Of a stretch of DNA of 64,000 nt, positions 1 to 9,243 are shown in pieces. How positions within the stretch are numbered: position 1 is the first letter of the stretch; each line of letters begins with the position of its first letter. The DNA is from Cutibacterium modestum. GTDB taxonomy: Bacteria > Actinomycetota > Actinomycetes > Propionibacteriales > Propionibacteriaceae. The stretch is taken from NCBI RefSeq assembly GCF_008326345.1, contig NZ_BJEN01000003.1, forward strand, positions 372,001 through 436,000, given 5' to 3'. The position numbers and the translations under genes were made by a program. The notes under the pieces are model-generated. The model did not search any database, was not told the DNA's origin, and worked only from the letters and a program-made list of their open reading frames with translations.

Positions 1-1002
1 TTCCTGTTGGGCTCGCTGTCCTCGGCCTTGTTCTTGTACGGCATCGTGCTGCTGTACGGATGCGCCGGCAGCTTCAAACTTGGCGACGTGGCCGCGGTGG
101 GCGTCACTCAGGTCGGTTCGTCGAAGCTCATCGTCGCGGGCATGATCCTGGTGGCCGTCGGTCTGCTGTTCAAGATTGGCGCGGTTCCATTCGCCTTCTG
201 GACCCCCGACGTTTACACCGGCGCTCCGACCCCGGTCAGTGGCTGGATGGCCGTCGCAACTAAGCTCGTCGCTCTCGTAGGCCTGATGCGTGTGATGTAC
301 GTCGGTTTGGGCGCGATGAGGTGGGACTGGCAGATCGTGCTGGCCGTTGTGGCTGTTGCTTCGATGGGTATCGGTGCCATCGTAGGTCTTGCGCAGACCG
401 ATATGAAGCGTCTGCTGGCCTACTCCGCTATCGCCCATGCTGGCTTCGTGCTGGTGGGTGTTGTCGGGGCCTGGACGACCCAAACCGGCATGGTTGAGGG
501 CCAGACCGGTTCGGTGTCGTCGGTGCTGGTCTACATGACAGCCTATGGTCTGGCCTCGATCGGTTTCTGGTTGCTCATCCTCATGGTGCGTCGCGCCGGT
601 GGCGAGTCCACCGAGATCGCCTCTTGGGCGGGTATCGGTCGTAGTCATCCGTGGATCGGTGTGCTGGTCGTCATCTTCGTGCTGAGCTTCGCTGGTATCC
701 CGCTGACGGCAGGTTTCACCGGCAAACTGGTGGTCTTCCTGGCCGGGTGGCGAGGCGGATACGCCTGGCTGGTGTTGATTGGAGTCCTATTCTCCCTGGT
801 GGCAGCGGCGTTCTACCTGCGCGTCATCGTCGTCGTGTTTTTCCGATCCCCGAAGGAGGACGACGATCCCGTCGAGGTTGCCGAGCCGTCCATCGCTGGA
901 TGGATTACCCTCATCGTCTGCGCGGTATTCACCGTCGTCATGGGTGTAGTCCCACAGCCGGTTATTGACCTGTTCAACCAGGCAAGCACCTTCCTGCGCT
1001 GA
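1..1002 (+). CDS. nuoN: NADH-quinone oxidoreductase subunit N (partial, 5' end outside window)
   Basis: Membrane proton-translocating subunit of respiratory complex I, related to MrpA/D antiporters. The frame is open from the first base, so the gene begins upstream. The visible 333 codons hold repeated hydrophobic helices and the family signature regions 'FWTPDVYTGAP' and 'DMKRLLAYSAIAHAGF', the latter carrying the conserved lysine of the proton channel. A loop with 'SFAGIPLTAGFTGK' follows, as in NuoN. NuoN is normally the last gene of the nuo operon, and the next gene downstream (polyprenyl diphosphate synthase) fits menaquinone side-chain supply, so the left edge is probably the 3' end of a complete nuo operon. 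Confidence 0.95.
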   Translation, partial: FLLGSLSSALFLYGIVLLYGCAGSFKLGDVAAVGVTQVGSSKLIVAGMILVAVGLLFKIGAVPFAFWTPDVYTGAPTPVSGWMAVATKLVALVGLMRVMYVGLGAMRWDWQIVLAVVAVASMGIGAIVGLAQTDMKRLLAYSAIAHAGFVLVGVVGAWTTQTGMVEGQTGSVSSVLVYMTAYGLASIGFWLLILMVRRAGGESTEIASWAGIGRSHPWIGVLVVIFVLSFAGIPLTAGFTGKLVVFLAGWRGGYAWLVLIGVLFSLVAAAFYLRVIVVVFFRSPKEDDDPVEVAEPSIAGWITLIVCAVFTVVMGVVPQPVIDLFNQASTFLR

Positions 1003-1191
1003 GTTTCAATGGGGCCGGGGCCGCTGTCCGGAAGACGTGCGACCTCGACCCGGCTACATCTTTAGGCCATGGCAACGACATCCCAGCAAGACGGGAGCAC
1101 TGTTGAGCCAGTAGTGTGGAAGATGGCCGGGTCACGTCAAGACGATGGCCAGACGAGCACCGGGCGATCGCCTGGTCGGAAGAGGAGAACC

Positions 1192-2166
1192 GTGTCGTAC
1201 AGCGCAAGCAGCGAGTTCACCGATCTGGTGAGCGCCAAACTTGCCCTCATCGAGGACGAGCTAGGTCGTCAGGCCGGCGCCGACACACCTTTTGTGGCTG
1301 AGGCGGCCAATCACATCATTTCTGCCGGTGGCAAACGATTTCGTCCGTTGTTGGTGGTGTTGTGCTCTCAGTTTGGTCACGAGGCCGACGAGGCCGACCT
1401 CGTGCGTGCCGCCGTTGTGGTGGAGCTCACCCACGTCGCCTCGCTATATCACGACGACGTTATGGACGAGGCATCCAAGCGCCGCGGTGCCCCTTCGGCG
1501 AACCTGAGGTGGGGTAACTCGGTGGCCATTATGGTGGGCGATTACCTGTTCTCTAAGGCTTCTCTGGCTGTGGCAGAGCTGGGCGTCGACTTCGTCAGAC
1601 TGCAGGCCCGGACGTTCTCCCGCCTGGTGCAGGGGCAGATTGCCGAGACCCGTGGCCCGTCCCAGGGGGAGGATCCGCTGGCCCACTACCTCAAGGTCGT
1701 TGCCGATAAGACCGGGTCTCTCATTGCAACCTCTGCTGTTTTTGGGGCGATGGTTTCCCACGCATCCGCAGAAAACGTCACTGCACTGGAGCAGTTTGGC
1801 GAGGACATCGGAGAGGTATTCCAGCTCGCCGATGACCTCATTGACGTCACCTCGACGGCGACCGGCAAGACCCCCGGTACTGACCTGCGCGAGAAGGTCC
1901 CGACCTTGCCTACGCTTCTGTTGCGCGCCTCTGGCGACCCGGCAGACGCCGAGCTTAAGAAAATGCTTGACGCTGACCTTTCCGACGACGCCGTGCTGGC
2001 TGACGTATTGGAGCAGCTGCGCGCCAACCACGTCATCGAAGAGGCTCGTGCCGAGATCCAGCGCCGGGCTGACCGCGCCCGAACCCATTTGGCTCCGCTG
2101 CCTGACGGGGAGGCTAAACAGGCCCTTGACGCTCTGTGTGACGAGGTTGTGTCTCGCTCCTCCTGA
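1192..2166 (+). CDS. Polyprenyl diphosphate synthase (menaquinone side chain)
   Basis: Trans-prenyltransferase that elongates allylic diphosphates with isopentenyl diphosphate, most likely making the menaquinone tail because it follows nuoN. It has the 'GGKRFRP' entry motif, the first aspartate-rich motif 'HDDVMDEA' near residue 85 and the second 'DDLIDVTSTATGKTPGTD'. I place the start at GTG 1192 because AGGAG lies just upstream (1182-1186), giving 324 residues, the normal family length. The frame stays open further upstream to 1069, but that part has no family character. The sequence alone does not fix chain length. Confidence 0.9.
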   Translation: MSYSASSEFTDLVSAKLALIEDELGRQAGADTPFVAEAANHIISAGGKRFRPLLVVLCSQFGHEADEADLVRAAVVVELTHVASLYHDDVMDEASKRRGAPSANLRWGNSVAIMVGDYLFSKASLAVAELGVDFVRLQARTFSRLVQGQIAETRGPSQGEDPLAHYLKVVADKTGSLIATSAVFGAMVSHASAENVTALEQFGEDIGEVFQLADDLIDVTSTATGKTPGTDLREKVPTLPTLLLRASGDPADAELKKMLDADLSDDAVLADVLEQLRANHVIEEARAEIQRRADRARTHLAPLPDGEAKQALDALCDEVVSRSS

Positions 2167-2196
2167 CGCCACGTCCGAAACTACCAAGGAGACATC

Positions 2197-3006
2197 GTGA
2201 CCCGTCATCTTGACCTCATCGGCATTGGCCCCGGCAACCCAGACTGGTTGACCCTGGCTGCCGTTGACGCCATCCAGCACCTCGACGTCTTGTTCGTCGT
2301 CCTTAAGGAGCACGACGTTGACGATCTCGTCGAGTTCCGCCGCGAGGTGCTGCGTCGGCACAGGCGTGGCGTATTTCAGCATGGCCATCGCCCAGACGCT
2401 GAGGCGGTCGGTTTGCGCATCGTCGAATTGCAGGATCCGCCCCGTCCATGGAAGACCGCCGAGGATTACAAAGAGGCCGTCGCGACGTGGCGGCGTCAGC
2501 GCTTGGACCAGTGGACCCATGCCGTCGCAGATAATCTTGCTGACGGTCAGCGCGGCGGCTTCCTAGTATGGGGCGACCCAGGCTTGTACGAGTCGACGCT
2601 GGCCATCGTGAAGAAGCTCATCGCTGCCGTCGACGCCGACGGGGGAGTTCCGATTGAACTCAACGTCATTCCGGGTATTTCGAGTTCGCTGTCATTGGCC
2701 TCGCGACACCAAATTCCGCTCAACCGGCAGGGCCGCGCGCTCCAAATCTCGCCTGCTCGGCTCTTGGCCGACGGCATGCCTGAGGGAGTTGACGACGTCA
2801 TCGTCATGCTCGACGGGCGTCGGACGTTTAGCCTCATTGACCCCACCGGTATCGATATTTACTGGGCCGCCTACATCGGCACTCCCGACGAGATTCTCAT
2901 CAGCGGGGACCTCGCGGAGGTTCGTGAGAAGATCCTGACCGCCCGGGCCGACGCTGAACAGCGTTTGGGGTGGGTGTTTGATACGTATTTGCTGCGTCGT
3001 CGTTGA
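2197..3006 (+). CDS. cobF: Precorrin-6A synthase (deacetylating), CobF-like
   Basis: SAM-dependent methyltransferase of the tetrapyrrole methylase family. CobF methylates C-1 of precorrin-5 and releases the acetyl group in aerobic cobalamin synthesis. Family marks are the N-terminal 'LIGIGPGNPDWLT' glycine loop, 'VWGDPGLYEST' and the 'PGISSSLSLA' region; the length of 269 residues fits. The start is GTG 2197 after AAGGAG. No other cobalamin gene lies nearby. Propionibacteria are cobalamin producers, so an isolated methyltransferase is plausible, but a paralogous role cannot be excluded. The stop codon sits inside the left arm of a large palindrome (3002-3057). Confidence 0.82.
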   Translation: MTRHLDLIGIGPGNPDWLTLAAVDAIQHLDVLFVVLKEHDVDDLVEFRREVLRRHRRGVFQHGHRPDAEAVGLRIVELQDPPRPWKTAEDYKEAVATWRRQRLDQWTHAVADNLADGQRGGFLVWGDPGLYESTLAIVKKLIAAVDADGGVPIELNVIPGISSSLSLASRHQIPLNRQGRALQISPARLLADGMPEGVDDVIVMLDGRRTFSLIDPTGIDIYWAAYIGTPDEILISGDLAEVREKILTARADAEQRLGWVFDTYLLRRR

Positions 3007-3057
3007 AGTCCAGTCAATTTGGCTGTGAGTACTCGGTCAAAATGACTGGACTTCAAC
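3002..3057. repeat. Large inverted repeat / possible terminator over the cobF stop codon
   Basis: Arms 3002-3016 and 3043-3057 are perfect 15-bp reverse complements (GTTGAAGTCCAGTCA / TGACTGGACTTCAAC). Pairing continues past one mismatch with TTTG/CAAA. There is no T-tract after the stem, so it is either a factor-assisted terminator or a dispersed palindromic element. Both strands read a similar short peptide across it, a by-product of the palindrome. Confidence 0.8.
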
Positions 3058-3098
3058 CCGCACCTGGCGCCGGGAGCGGGTACGGCACAATGTGGGAC

Positions 3099-3965
3099 AT
3101 GGATTCTTTGCGCCCACGTCGTTCCGTTTTGTTCATGCCCGGCGCCAATGCTCGGGCGCTGGAGAAGGCTTGCAGCATCGACTGCGACGGCATCATTATC
3201 GATTTAGAAGATGCCGTGGCCCCCGACCTCAAGGTTGAGGCCCGTGGCCGTGCGGCCGATGTGGTGAAGGAGCATCCGTACGGGTATCGAGAGGTCGCGG
3301 TCCGGGTTAACGGGATGGACACCCAGTGGTATGCCGACGATCTCGCTGCCGCAGTTGCTGCCCGGCCAGACGCCATCGCGGTTCCCAAAGTCGGCTCGGC
3401 TGAGCAAGTGCGAGCAATAGTGGCCGATATGGAGGCCGCTGGAGCTGACGAGAACATCAAGCTGTGGGCCATGATCGAAACCCCTGGCGCGGTGCTGGGT
3501 TGTCGGGCCATCGCCGAGGCATCGGATCGCCTGACGGTTCTCATTATGGGCACCAATGACCTCACCAAGGAGTTGCGCGCTTCCCATGTGCCTGGACGTG
3601 CCCCAGTGACGACGGCGCTGCAGTTGTGCATGCTGGCTGCTCGGGCGGCTGGCGTCGTCATCCTCGACGGCGTGTACAACGACGTTCGCGACGTTGATGG
3701 ATTCACCTCCCAGTGCCGCGAGGCCCAGCTTATGGGGTTCGACGGCAAGACCCTGATACACCCCGATCAGGTGGCCCCGGCCAATGAGGTCTTCGCCCCC
3801 GATGCTGACGAGGTCGAGGCGGCCCGCGGCATCATTGATGCCTGGGAGAATGGCAACGGTTCCGGGGTCGTCACCTACCAGGGACGGATGATCGAGAACC
3901 TGCACGTCGACACGGCGCGTCGGGCCCTCGCGATGGCCGAGGCGATCGAGGCACGCGGCCATTGA
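3099..3965 (+). CDS. CoA-ester lyase, HpcH/HpaI aldolase family (CitE-like)
   Basis: TIM-barrel lyase of the citrate lyase beta / malyl-CoA lyase group, which cleaves or forms 3-hydroxyacyl-CoA thioesters. Motifs seen are 'RRSVLFMPGAN' at the N-terminus, the Mg2+-site region 'DLEDAV', 'VRVNGMDT', 'MIETPGAV' and 'MGTNDLTKE'. From ATG 3099 it has 288 residues, a typical length for the stand-alone group; ATG 3090 is an alternative in the same frame. The frame remains open back through the palindrome, but that stretch is not family-like. The substrate cannot be read from the sequence: citramalyl-, malyl- and related CoA esters are all possible, and no citrate lyase alpha or gamma subunits are nearby. 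Confidence 0.85.
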   Translation: MDSLRPRRSVLFMPGANARALEKACSIDCDGIIIDLEDAVAPDLKVEARGRAADVVKEHPYGYREVAVRVNGMDTQWYADDLAAAVAARPDAIAVPKVGSAEQVRAIVADMEAAGADENIKLWAMIETPGAVLGCRAIAEASDRLTVLIMGTNDLTKELRASHVPGRAPVTTALQLCMLAARAAGVVILDGVYNDVRDVDGFTSQCREAQLMGFDGKTLIHPDQVAPANEVFAPDADEVEAARGIIDAWENGNGSGVVTYQGRMIENLHVDTARRALAMAEAIEARGH

Positions 3966-4036
3966 TGCCGCATGCCCTCCCGACCATGGACAGGACGTCG
4001 TCGGGGTGAGCCGATTGCGTCATTATTGTACGCAGT

Positions 4037-4915
4037 ATGTCTTTTCAACGATTTTTGGCGGGGATAGCGGCCGTCTTGCTTCTCCTGCCTACTGCGTGCT
4101 CTCGGCAGGATGATGCACAGGCACCCGTTGTCGATAACCTCGGGACGGTCCTCAGCCCCTCCAACTCCCTCATTCGCGAGCCGGCGAATTCGTCAGTCAA
4201 TGGGACGCTCAAGAGTACATATGAGTACCTCCGGCTCATCGACGGTCACGATCTACCCGACGACGATGGCTACGCTCATGATCATCTGGTCGCGGCTTTG
4301 CGCCCGTATTTGGTGAATGGTGGAGACAGTCGGCAGGCCCACGTCAACCAACTCATGGCGGCGTCATCCCTGAAGACCCTCAACGCGTTGTCCGACAAGG
4401 AGAGATCAGAGGTCGACAAACGTACCCGCCTGCCGAAGGGCTGCATCACGAGAAAGTCGGTGATGACGGATCTGCCCATCGCGACGATAAGGCGGGAGAT
4501 CGGGCTGACCAATGACGGGTTGTGCCTCACGCCGTGGAAGGTCGCGGTGACCGACTACACGACTTCTTCCGAGGACGCTCGTTGGGCGATGCAGGCGTTG
4601 GCCAGTGCCGACCTGTTCGGCAATGTTGACGACGTCGAGGGATCGGGGTGGAGGGCGGTCGCGGACGGGTATCTGCGCCATCTCGACACTTACAGCGGCC
4701 CGGGTACAACCATCGCGATGGCTTTGTCAGCGGCGGATACAGTCTCCGCATTGTCTCGTTCCCAGTTGCAACGCATCGGCGACCGTCTCACGGATGCGCC
4801 ATGCCCGAGGAAGGACCTTGGCCCGGCGCTCATTCGCAATGGAAAGCCGGTCAAGAACAAGTGCAGTATCGAATCGGCGTACCTGCTGAGGTATTCCGGG
4901 AATTGGGCGTGGTGA
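4037..4915 (+). CDS. Putative lipoprotein of unknown function upstream of an ABC transporter
   Basis: A short signal peptide ends in a lipobox ('LPTAC', Cys at about residue 21), predicting a lipid-anchored extracytoplasmic protein of 292 residues. The mature part has no motif I recognise; four further cysteines ('GCIT', 'GLCLT', 'APCPR', 'KCSI') could form disulfides. It ends 1 nt before the ATG of an ABC ATPase, so it is probably the first gene of that transcription unit and may be an accessory or substrate-handling part. A TATTGT box at 4024-4029 sits about 8 nt before the ATG with no Shine-Dalgarno sequence, which suggests a leaderless mRNA. Confidence 0.7.
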   Translation: MSFQRFLAGIAAVLLLLPTACSRQDDAQAPVVDNLGTVLSPSNSLIREPANSSVNGTLKSTYEYLRLIDGHDLPDDDGYAHDHLVAALRPYLVNGGDSRQAHVNQLMAASSLKTLNALSDKERSEVDKRTRLPKGCITRKSVMTDLPIATIRREIGLTNDGLCLTPWKVAVTDYTTSSEDARWAMQALASADLFGNVDDVEGSGWRAVADGYLRHLDTYSGPGTTIAMALSAADTVSALSRSQLQRIGDRLTDAPCPRKDLGPALIRNGKPVKNKCSIESAYLLRYSGNWAW

Positions 4916-4916
4916 C

Positions 4917-5537
4917 ATGACGGTTTCTTGGCAAGGTGTGACCAAGACATTCCCCTCGGGCGATTCCGCGCGTGGGGGCTGCACGATTCATTGCGCCGAT
5001 GCGACCGTTGACGCAGGTCAGGCATGTCTCATCAAGGGAGCATCCGGTCAGGGAAAATCGACCATGATGGCGATGATTGGCGGCCTACTACCCGTTTCCA
5101 GCGGGCACATCACCGTCGCTCATGATGGTGATGACCTGGATCCCATCGACGCTCGACGGGCTGGTTTGGTGGCCTACGCGTTCCAATACCCTTTCCTCAC
5201 GCCGTACCTGACGGTTTTCGAGAATGCTGCACTCTGTGCCGATTCCGAGGAGGCGAACCAGCTACTCATGTCCTGCGGCATGGCAGACCTGGTCGATCAG
5301 CAGGCCAGCACTTTGTCCGGCGGGCAGCAGCAGCGCGTGGCTGTGGTTCGGGCGTTGGCGTCCAAGCCCGCAGTGCTGCTGGCCGATGAGCCGACAGCAT
5401 CTCTTGACGACGACAACCGGTCGGCCGTGGAAAAGCTACTTCAAGAATATCTGGACGACGGAGGAACGATCGTCATGGCCTCACATCAACCGATTGACTT
5501 CCCACACCTGAGCGTCGAGGTGGAGGCGACACGATGA
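4917..5537 (+). CDS. ABC transporter ATP-binding protein (LolD/MacB type)
   Basis: Short 206-residue ATPase with Walker A 'GASGQGKST' near residue 40, signature 'LSGGQQQRVAVVRAL' and Walker B 'VLLADEPTASLD', followed by the switch histidine in 'ASHQP'. Size and the RRA-like signature are those of ATPases paired with FtsX/MacB-fold permeases, and such a permease, now broken, follows 24 nt downstream. Upstream lies a lipoprotein gene 1 nt away. Since the permease reading frame is disrupted, this ATPase may lack a partner in this strain. Confidence 0.88.
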   Translation: MTVSWQGVTKTFPSGDSARGGCTIHCADATVDAGQACLIKGASGQGKSTMMAMIGGLLPVSSGHITVAHDGDDLDPIDARRAGLVAYAFQYPFLTPYLTVFENAALCADSEEANQLLMSCGMADLVDQQASTLSGGQQQRVAVVRALASKPAVLLADEPTASLDDDNRSAVEKLLQEYLDDGGTIVMASHQPIDFPHLSVEVEATR

Positions 5538-5561
5538 GCATGTCAGCATCGCGCCACTCGG

Positions 5562-6752
5562 ATGTCTTTACGACGCTCCAGTCTGCCTCGACAGCGCTGG
5601 TTCATCGTCATACTGGCTCTGTTGGGGGGATGCGCCCTGGCAATGAACACTATCGTCGCAGGCCACGTTCGTGACCAGATCGACACTGCCGATGTCGGCA
5701 AGAGGCTCAACTACGTGGTCGTCGACGGCCCGATTGACGCCGCAGCTCGTCAGCAAATGATGGGTATGAACCATGTGGCCGAGGTCTACGAGTGGTCGCA
5801 GGCGGGGCTGCTCTCCGATGGCGACAATGGCCTTCCGCAGATCGTGTGGGCCACGGCACAGATCCCCGACATTCCGCCCGCCACCGTGTCCTTTGACGGT
5901 CACACTAGGCCGTTGCGGTCCGGGGAGGTCATCGTTCCGGATGCCGTGAACGGCCATGACCTTAAAGACTTGTTGGGGGAGACGATCAACGTCTCCTATC
6001 AGCGCAAGACGAAAGCATCTGAAGCCGAGGCCGTCCCGACGAAGCTCAAGGTCGTCGGCCTTTACGACACCAGCCGTCCGAACAATGACGGTCCTGACAC
6101 GGTCTACGTCAATGTTGAAGACGCCAAGAATTGGGAGGCCGCCAACGCAGGGATGTCCCCTCAAACCTTTGACAGGCAGGGCGTTACAAGGGCCTACGTC
6201 GAGGCAGATTCACGTGCCCACGTCGCGGATGTCCATCGGCAGTTGAGCCAGGCAGGGTTCTCTGCAACCAGCCAGGCCGATGTGGTCGGATACGCCGATC
6301 AGATGACCTCTCATGCCCAGCGGATGCAGACAGTCCTCATCGTCGTCATCCGCTTGGCGGCGTTGGTGCTTGGCGTGAGTGTTGGTTCGACGATCTCTCG
6401 CCAGCGTGGTTCTCAGATTGCCGTTTTCAAGGCTTTCGGCCGTTCTGGGGGAGTGGATTCTCGGTTGCCTTGAAATGGAGGCTTTTCTCATTGGTGTGGT
6501 GATGGCGCTGGGAATCGTTGTTGTTGGACTGGTGTTGTGTGGTGCAGCGATTACATTGACGGCCGCAGGTGTTACCTGGGGCCGGTGGCGATGACCTTGG
6601 TGCCGTTGCCCGATGTGCTGGAGCAGGGAGCATGGTTCCCCTTGGTGTTTCTTGCCGCGGTCCCGTTGGGATGCCTGCCGCGCACCGTGGCCTCGGCGAG
6701 GTCACACAAGCCCTGTGAGTTGCTGCGTGAGCAGTGGCATCGACATGAAAAG
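5562..6752 (+). pseudogene. MacB/FtsX-type ABC permease, frameshifted
   Basis: The first frame (5562-6473) encodes TM1 ('FIVILALLGG'), a roughly 200-residue extracytoplasmic domain and TM2, then 'GSTISRQRGSQIAVFKAFGRS', the typical cytoplasmic loop of these permeases. It then runs into a stop after a G5 run at 6446-6450. Removing one G gives 'GRSGEWILGCLEMEAFLIG' and the next TM helix in the +1 frame, up to 6594. The last TM ('AWFPLVFLAAVPLG') and the tail 'KPCELLRE' are back in the first frame, so at least two shifts separate the pieces. The 3' limit is approximate. An ATG at 5534 overlapping the ATPase stop is in yet another frame. Confidence 0.8.
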
Positions 6753-6781
6753 TGCCCCCGGGTTCATGGAACTCGGGGGCA
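6753..6781. terminator. Bidirectional terminator between converging genes
   Basis: Hairpin with 13-nt arms (6753-6765 and 6769-6781), 12 of 13 pairs, around a 3-nt loop. It lies between the broken permease (+) and the M13 peptidase gene (-) and can serve both; there is no long T-tract on either side. Confidence 0.75.
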
Positions 6782-6787
6782 TCGTCA

Positions 6788-8770
6788 TCACCAGATGGTG
6801 ACTCGCTTCTCGGGAGGCAGCCACATCGGGTCATCCTCGGTGACATCGAAGGCGTCGTGGAAGGCGTCGATATTGCGCACAATTTGGTTGCAGCGGAACT
6901 CGGTGGGCGAGTGGGGGTCGGTAGCAATCTGGGTGCGCAGGGACTCATTGCGCTGTTTTTCGCGCCAAATTCGAGCGTAAGACAGGAAGAACCGCTGCTG
7001 CCACGGCAGGCCTTCAATCGGTTCGGGTTCGGCTCCCGCAAAGGAAATCTGGAGGGCTTTGAAGGCGATTCCAGCCCCGCCAAGGTCCCCGATGTTCTCT
7101 CCGATGGTCAACTCGCCGTTGACGTGTGGGCCGTCGGGGCCGAGTTGCGTGGGAATCAGCTCGTTGTACTGGGCGATGAGACCCTTGGTGCGCTCCTCGA
7201 AGGCCGCGCGATCGTCGATCGTCCACCAGTCACGCAGCAGACCCTTGCCATCACACGTCGAGCCCTGATCGTCGAAACCATGACCGATCTCGTGGCCGAT
7301 GACCGAACCGATCCCGCCATAGTTGACGGCGTCGTCAGCCTCGACGTCGAAGAATGGCGGTTGCAGGATGGCCGCCGGGAAAACGATCTCATTGCGCAAT
7401 GGGTGGTAATAGGCATTGACCGTCTGGGGGAACATCAGCCACTCGTCAGGGTCCATGGGTCCCGAGAGTTTCTCGATGGTGTGATCGAGCTGAAACGAAC
7501 TGCAGGCCAAGGCGGCATCGACGAGACTGCCGTCGGGCAATTGGAACCCTGAGAAGTCCTGCCAGCGCGTGGGGTACCCAATCTTCGGACGGAAAGCCGA
7601 GAGCTTGTCGAGAGCCTCGGCACGGGTCGCTTCGCCCATCCATGTCAGCGTCGAGATGGACTGACGGTATGCCGCCAGCAGATTCGCGACGAGGTTGTCC
7701 ATCCGCTCCTTGGCTGCCGGTGGGAAATGCTGGGCGACGTACAGCTTGCCGACCGCCTCACCCATGGTCGACTCGACGAAGAAGACACCACGCTTCCACC
7801 GCGCTTTGAGCGCAGGGGTGCCGTTGAGGACACGACCGTAAAAGTCGAAGTTCTCGTCGACGAAGGCCGAGGTGAGGTACGGGGCTAAGGACGAGATGGC
7901 ATGCCAGCGAGCCCACGACTTCCATTGGTCCAGGCGCTCATCGGTCAGCATCGGTTCGACCTCGTCGAAGAACGACGGCTGGTTGTCGATGATGGTAGCC
8001 AGCACGGGCTGCGGGATGCGCGCACCCTCTCTCCACAGGTCCAGGTGAAGACCTGGATGAGCCTTCGACAGCTCGTCAAAAGACTTGGGATTAAACGCGG
8101 CCTTCATATCTCGGCAGCGGACCTGATCCCAGTGGTGAGACGCGATCTCGGTCTCGAGATCCAGGATGATCCGTGCCTGATCGTCGGCGTCATCCAGCCC
8201 GGCCAGGGTGAGCATACGGGCAATGTGGCCCTGATAGGCCTCGCGAATTTCAGCCTTGTCGTCGTCACGGTAATAGGCCTCGTCGGGCAGGCCGAGCCCA
8301 GCCTGACCCATCCACGGCACGTAACGCGTGGGGTCGGCGGGGTCCGACTCGTCGGCGAGGTAGAACAGGGCACCCAGAGACTCGCGGTAATGCTGGCCCA
8401 GCAATGTCATGAACTCGGACGTCGTCGTCACGCGGTCGATGCGTGCCAAGATCGGGGCCAGGGGGCCGGTGCCGGCATCCTCGACCGCATCGGCGTCCAT
8501 AAAACGACGGTACAACTCGGCCAAGAGCTCGACCTCGTGGTCGGTTGACTCGCTGGCCGCCTGCCGCAACTCGTGAGCGTTGCCCGAGCTCAATTCAGCA
8601 AGGATGTCGCGGACGGCGGCCTCGGAGTTGTCGCGCAGAACCCGGAACGACCCGGTGCTTGCCTGATCATCGGGGATCGTCGTTGCCGACAGCCACGACC
8701 CGTTGACGTGGCGGAAGAGGTCATCGGCTGGACGGACGCTCGGGTCACGGTCCTCGAAGAATGCGGTCAT
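6788..8770 (-). CDS. pepO: M13 family zinc metallopeptidase (neprilysin/PepO-like)
   Basis: Oligopeptidase of the neprilysin family. The zinc site 'GHEIGHGFDDQGS' (HExxH) is near residue 492, the second zinc ligand motif is 'ENIGDLGG' and substrate-side 'NAYYHP' precedes them. The C-terminus ends in 'VTIW', matching the family's terminal CxxW position without the Cys. ATG 8770 gives 660 residues. No signal peptide or N-terminal TM is present, so it is probably cytoplasmic like actinobacterial and lactococcal PepO. A TATAGG box about 15 nt before the ATG and no Shine-Dalgarno suggest a very short or absent leader. It stands alone, with an AT-rich gene-poor stretch upstream. Confidence 0.93.
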   Translation of the reverse strand: MTAFFEDRDPSVRPADDLFRHVNGSWLSATTIPDDQASTGSFRVLRDNSEAAVRDILAELSSGNAHELRQAASESTDHEVELLAELYRRFMDADAVEDAGTGPLAPILARIDRVTTTSEFMTLLGQHYRESLGALFYLADESDPADPTRYVPWMGQAGLGLPDEAYYRDDDKAEIREAYQGHIARMLTLAGLDDADDQARIILDLETEIASHHWDQVRCRDMKAAFNPKSFDELSKAHPGLHLDLWREGARIPQPVLATIIDNQPSFFDEVEPMLTDERLDQWKSWARWHAISSLAPYLTSAFVDENFDFYGRVLNGTPALKARWKRGVFFVESTMGEAVGKLYVAQHFPPAAKERMDNLVANLLAAYRQSISTLTWMGEATRAEALDKLSAFRPKIGYPTRWQDFSGFQLPDGSLVDAALACSSFQLDHTIEKLSGPMDPDEWLMFPQTVNAYYHPLRNEIVFPAAILQPPFFDVEADDAVNYGGIGSVIGHEIGHGFDDQGSTCDGKGLLRDWWTIDDRAAFEERTKGLIAQYNELIPTQLGPDGPHVNGELTIGENIGDLGGAGIAFKALQISFAGAEPEPIEGLPWQQRFFLSYARIWREKQRNESLRTQIATDPHSPTEFRCNQIVRNIDAFHDAFDVTEDDPMWLPPEKRVTIW

Positions 8771-9243
8771 GGGGCCCAGCCTATAAGGCTTCACGACGGT
8801 GGTGCGGCCATCGTCTCGATGTAGTGCGCCGACTGTAGATGTTGGTCGTACGTGACTAGGACATCAACTGGGTGTCATCCCTAAGCCTGCCAGGTGTCAG
8901 TTCCGGCCAGGAGATAAGCAAGAGTCTCAGATTATCGGGTGGACGAACAATGCAACAAATATTTTTGCACTTAAAGCGGAGTTGTGTAGTACTACGCGAT
9001 CTGCCGGTTTGTCGACGCCGATATAGCAGATAAAGCTAGTGATTAACCCTGCATTAGTCGCAACGATACGCTGATAATTGAAATTATGCAAAGTTACTAT
9101 GCTGGCTTTGTCTATGTATAGGAACTTTTCGGTTATTTAGATGAAAGTAGCATTGGTGCTACTGCCGAAAGGTTGTTGTGACATTTTCTTGACGGTGTCG
9201 TGTGGGTGGTGTATCGATTCTCCTTGTCGTGCTTCGGCGTGTC
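8771..9243. other. AT-rich intergenic stretch without a supported gene
   Basis: I see no reading frame with protein-like content in these ~470 bases. From about 8930 the sequence is visibly richer in A/T than its neighbours (many AATT, TTTA and ATAT runs), a bias that continues to about 9480 and suggests acquired DNA. The only site I can name is a sigma-70-like promoter at 9189-9217. Confidence 0.6.
9189..9217 (+). promoter_or_regulatory. Sigma-A-like promoter pointing into genes on the opposite strand
   Basis: TTGACG (9189-9194) and TATCGA (9212-9217) with a 17-nt spacer, close to consensus. No plus-strand gene follows, so a transcript would run antisense to the 9.2-10.1 kb membrane/TSP3 genes. 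Confidence 0.4.

Noticed and set aside
1444-2520. 358-residue minus-strand frame across the prenyl synthase and cobF
   Set aside because: Crosses two real genes and their spacer; an artefact of third-position GC.
7901-8548. 215-residue plus-strand frame over the M13 peptidase gene
   Set aside because: Antisense shadow of a confident gene; composition not protein-like.
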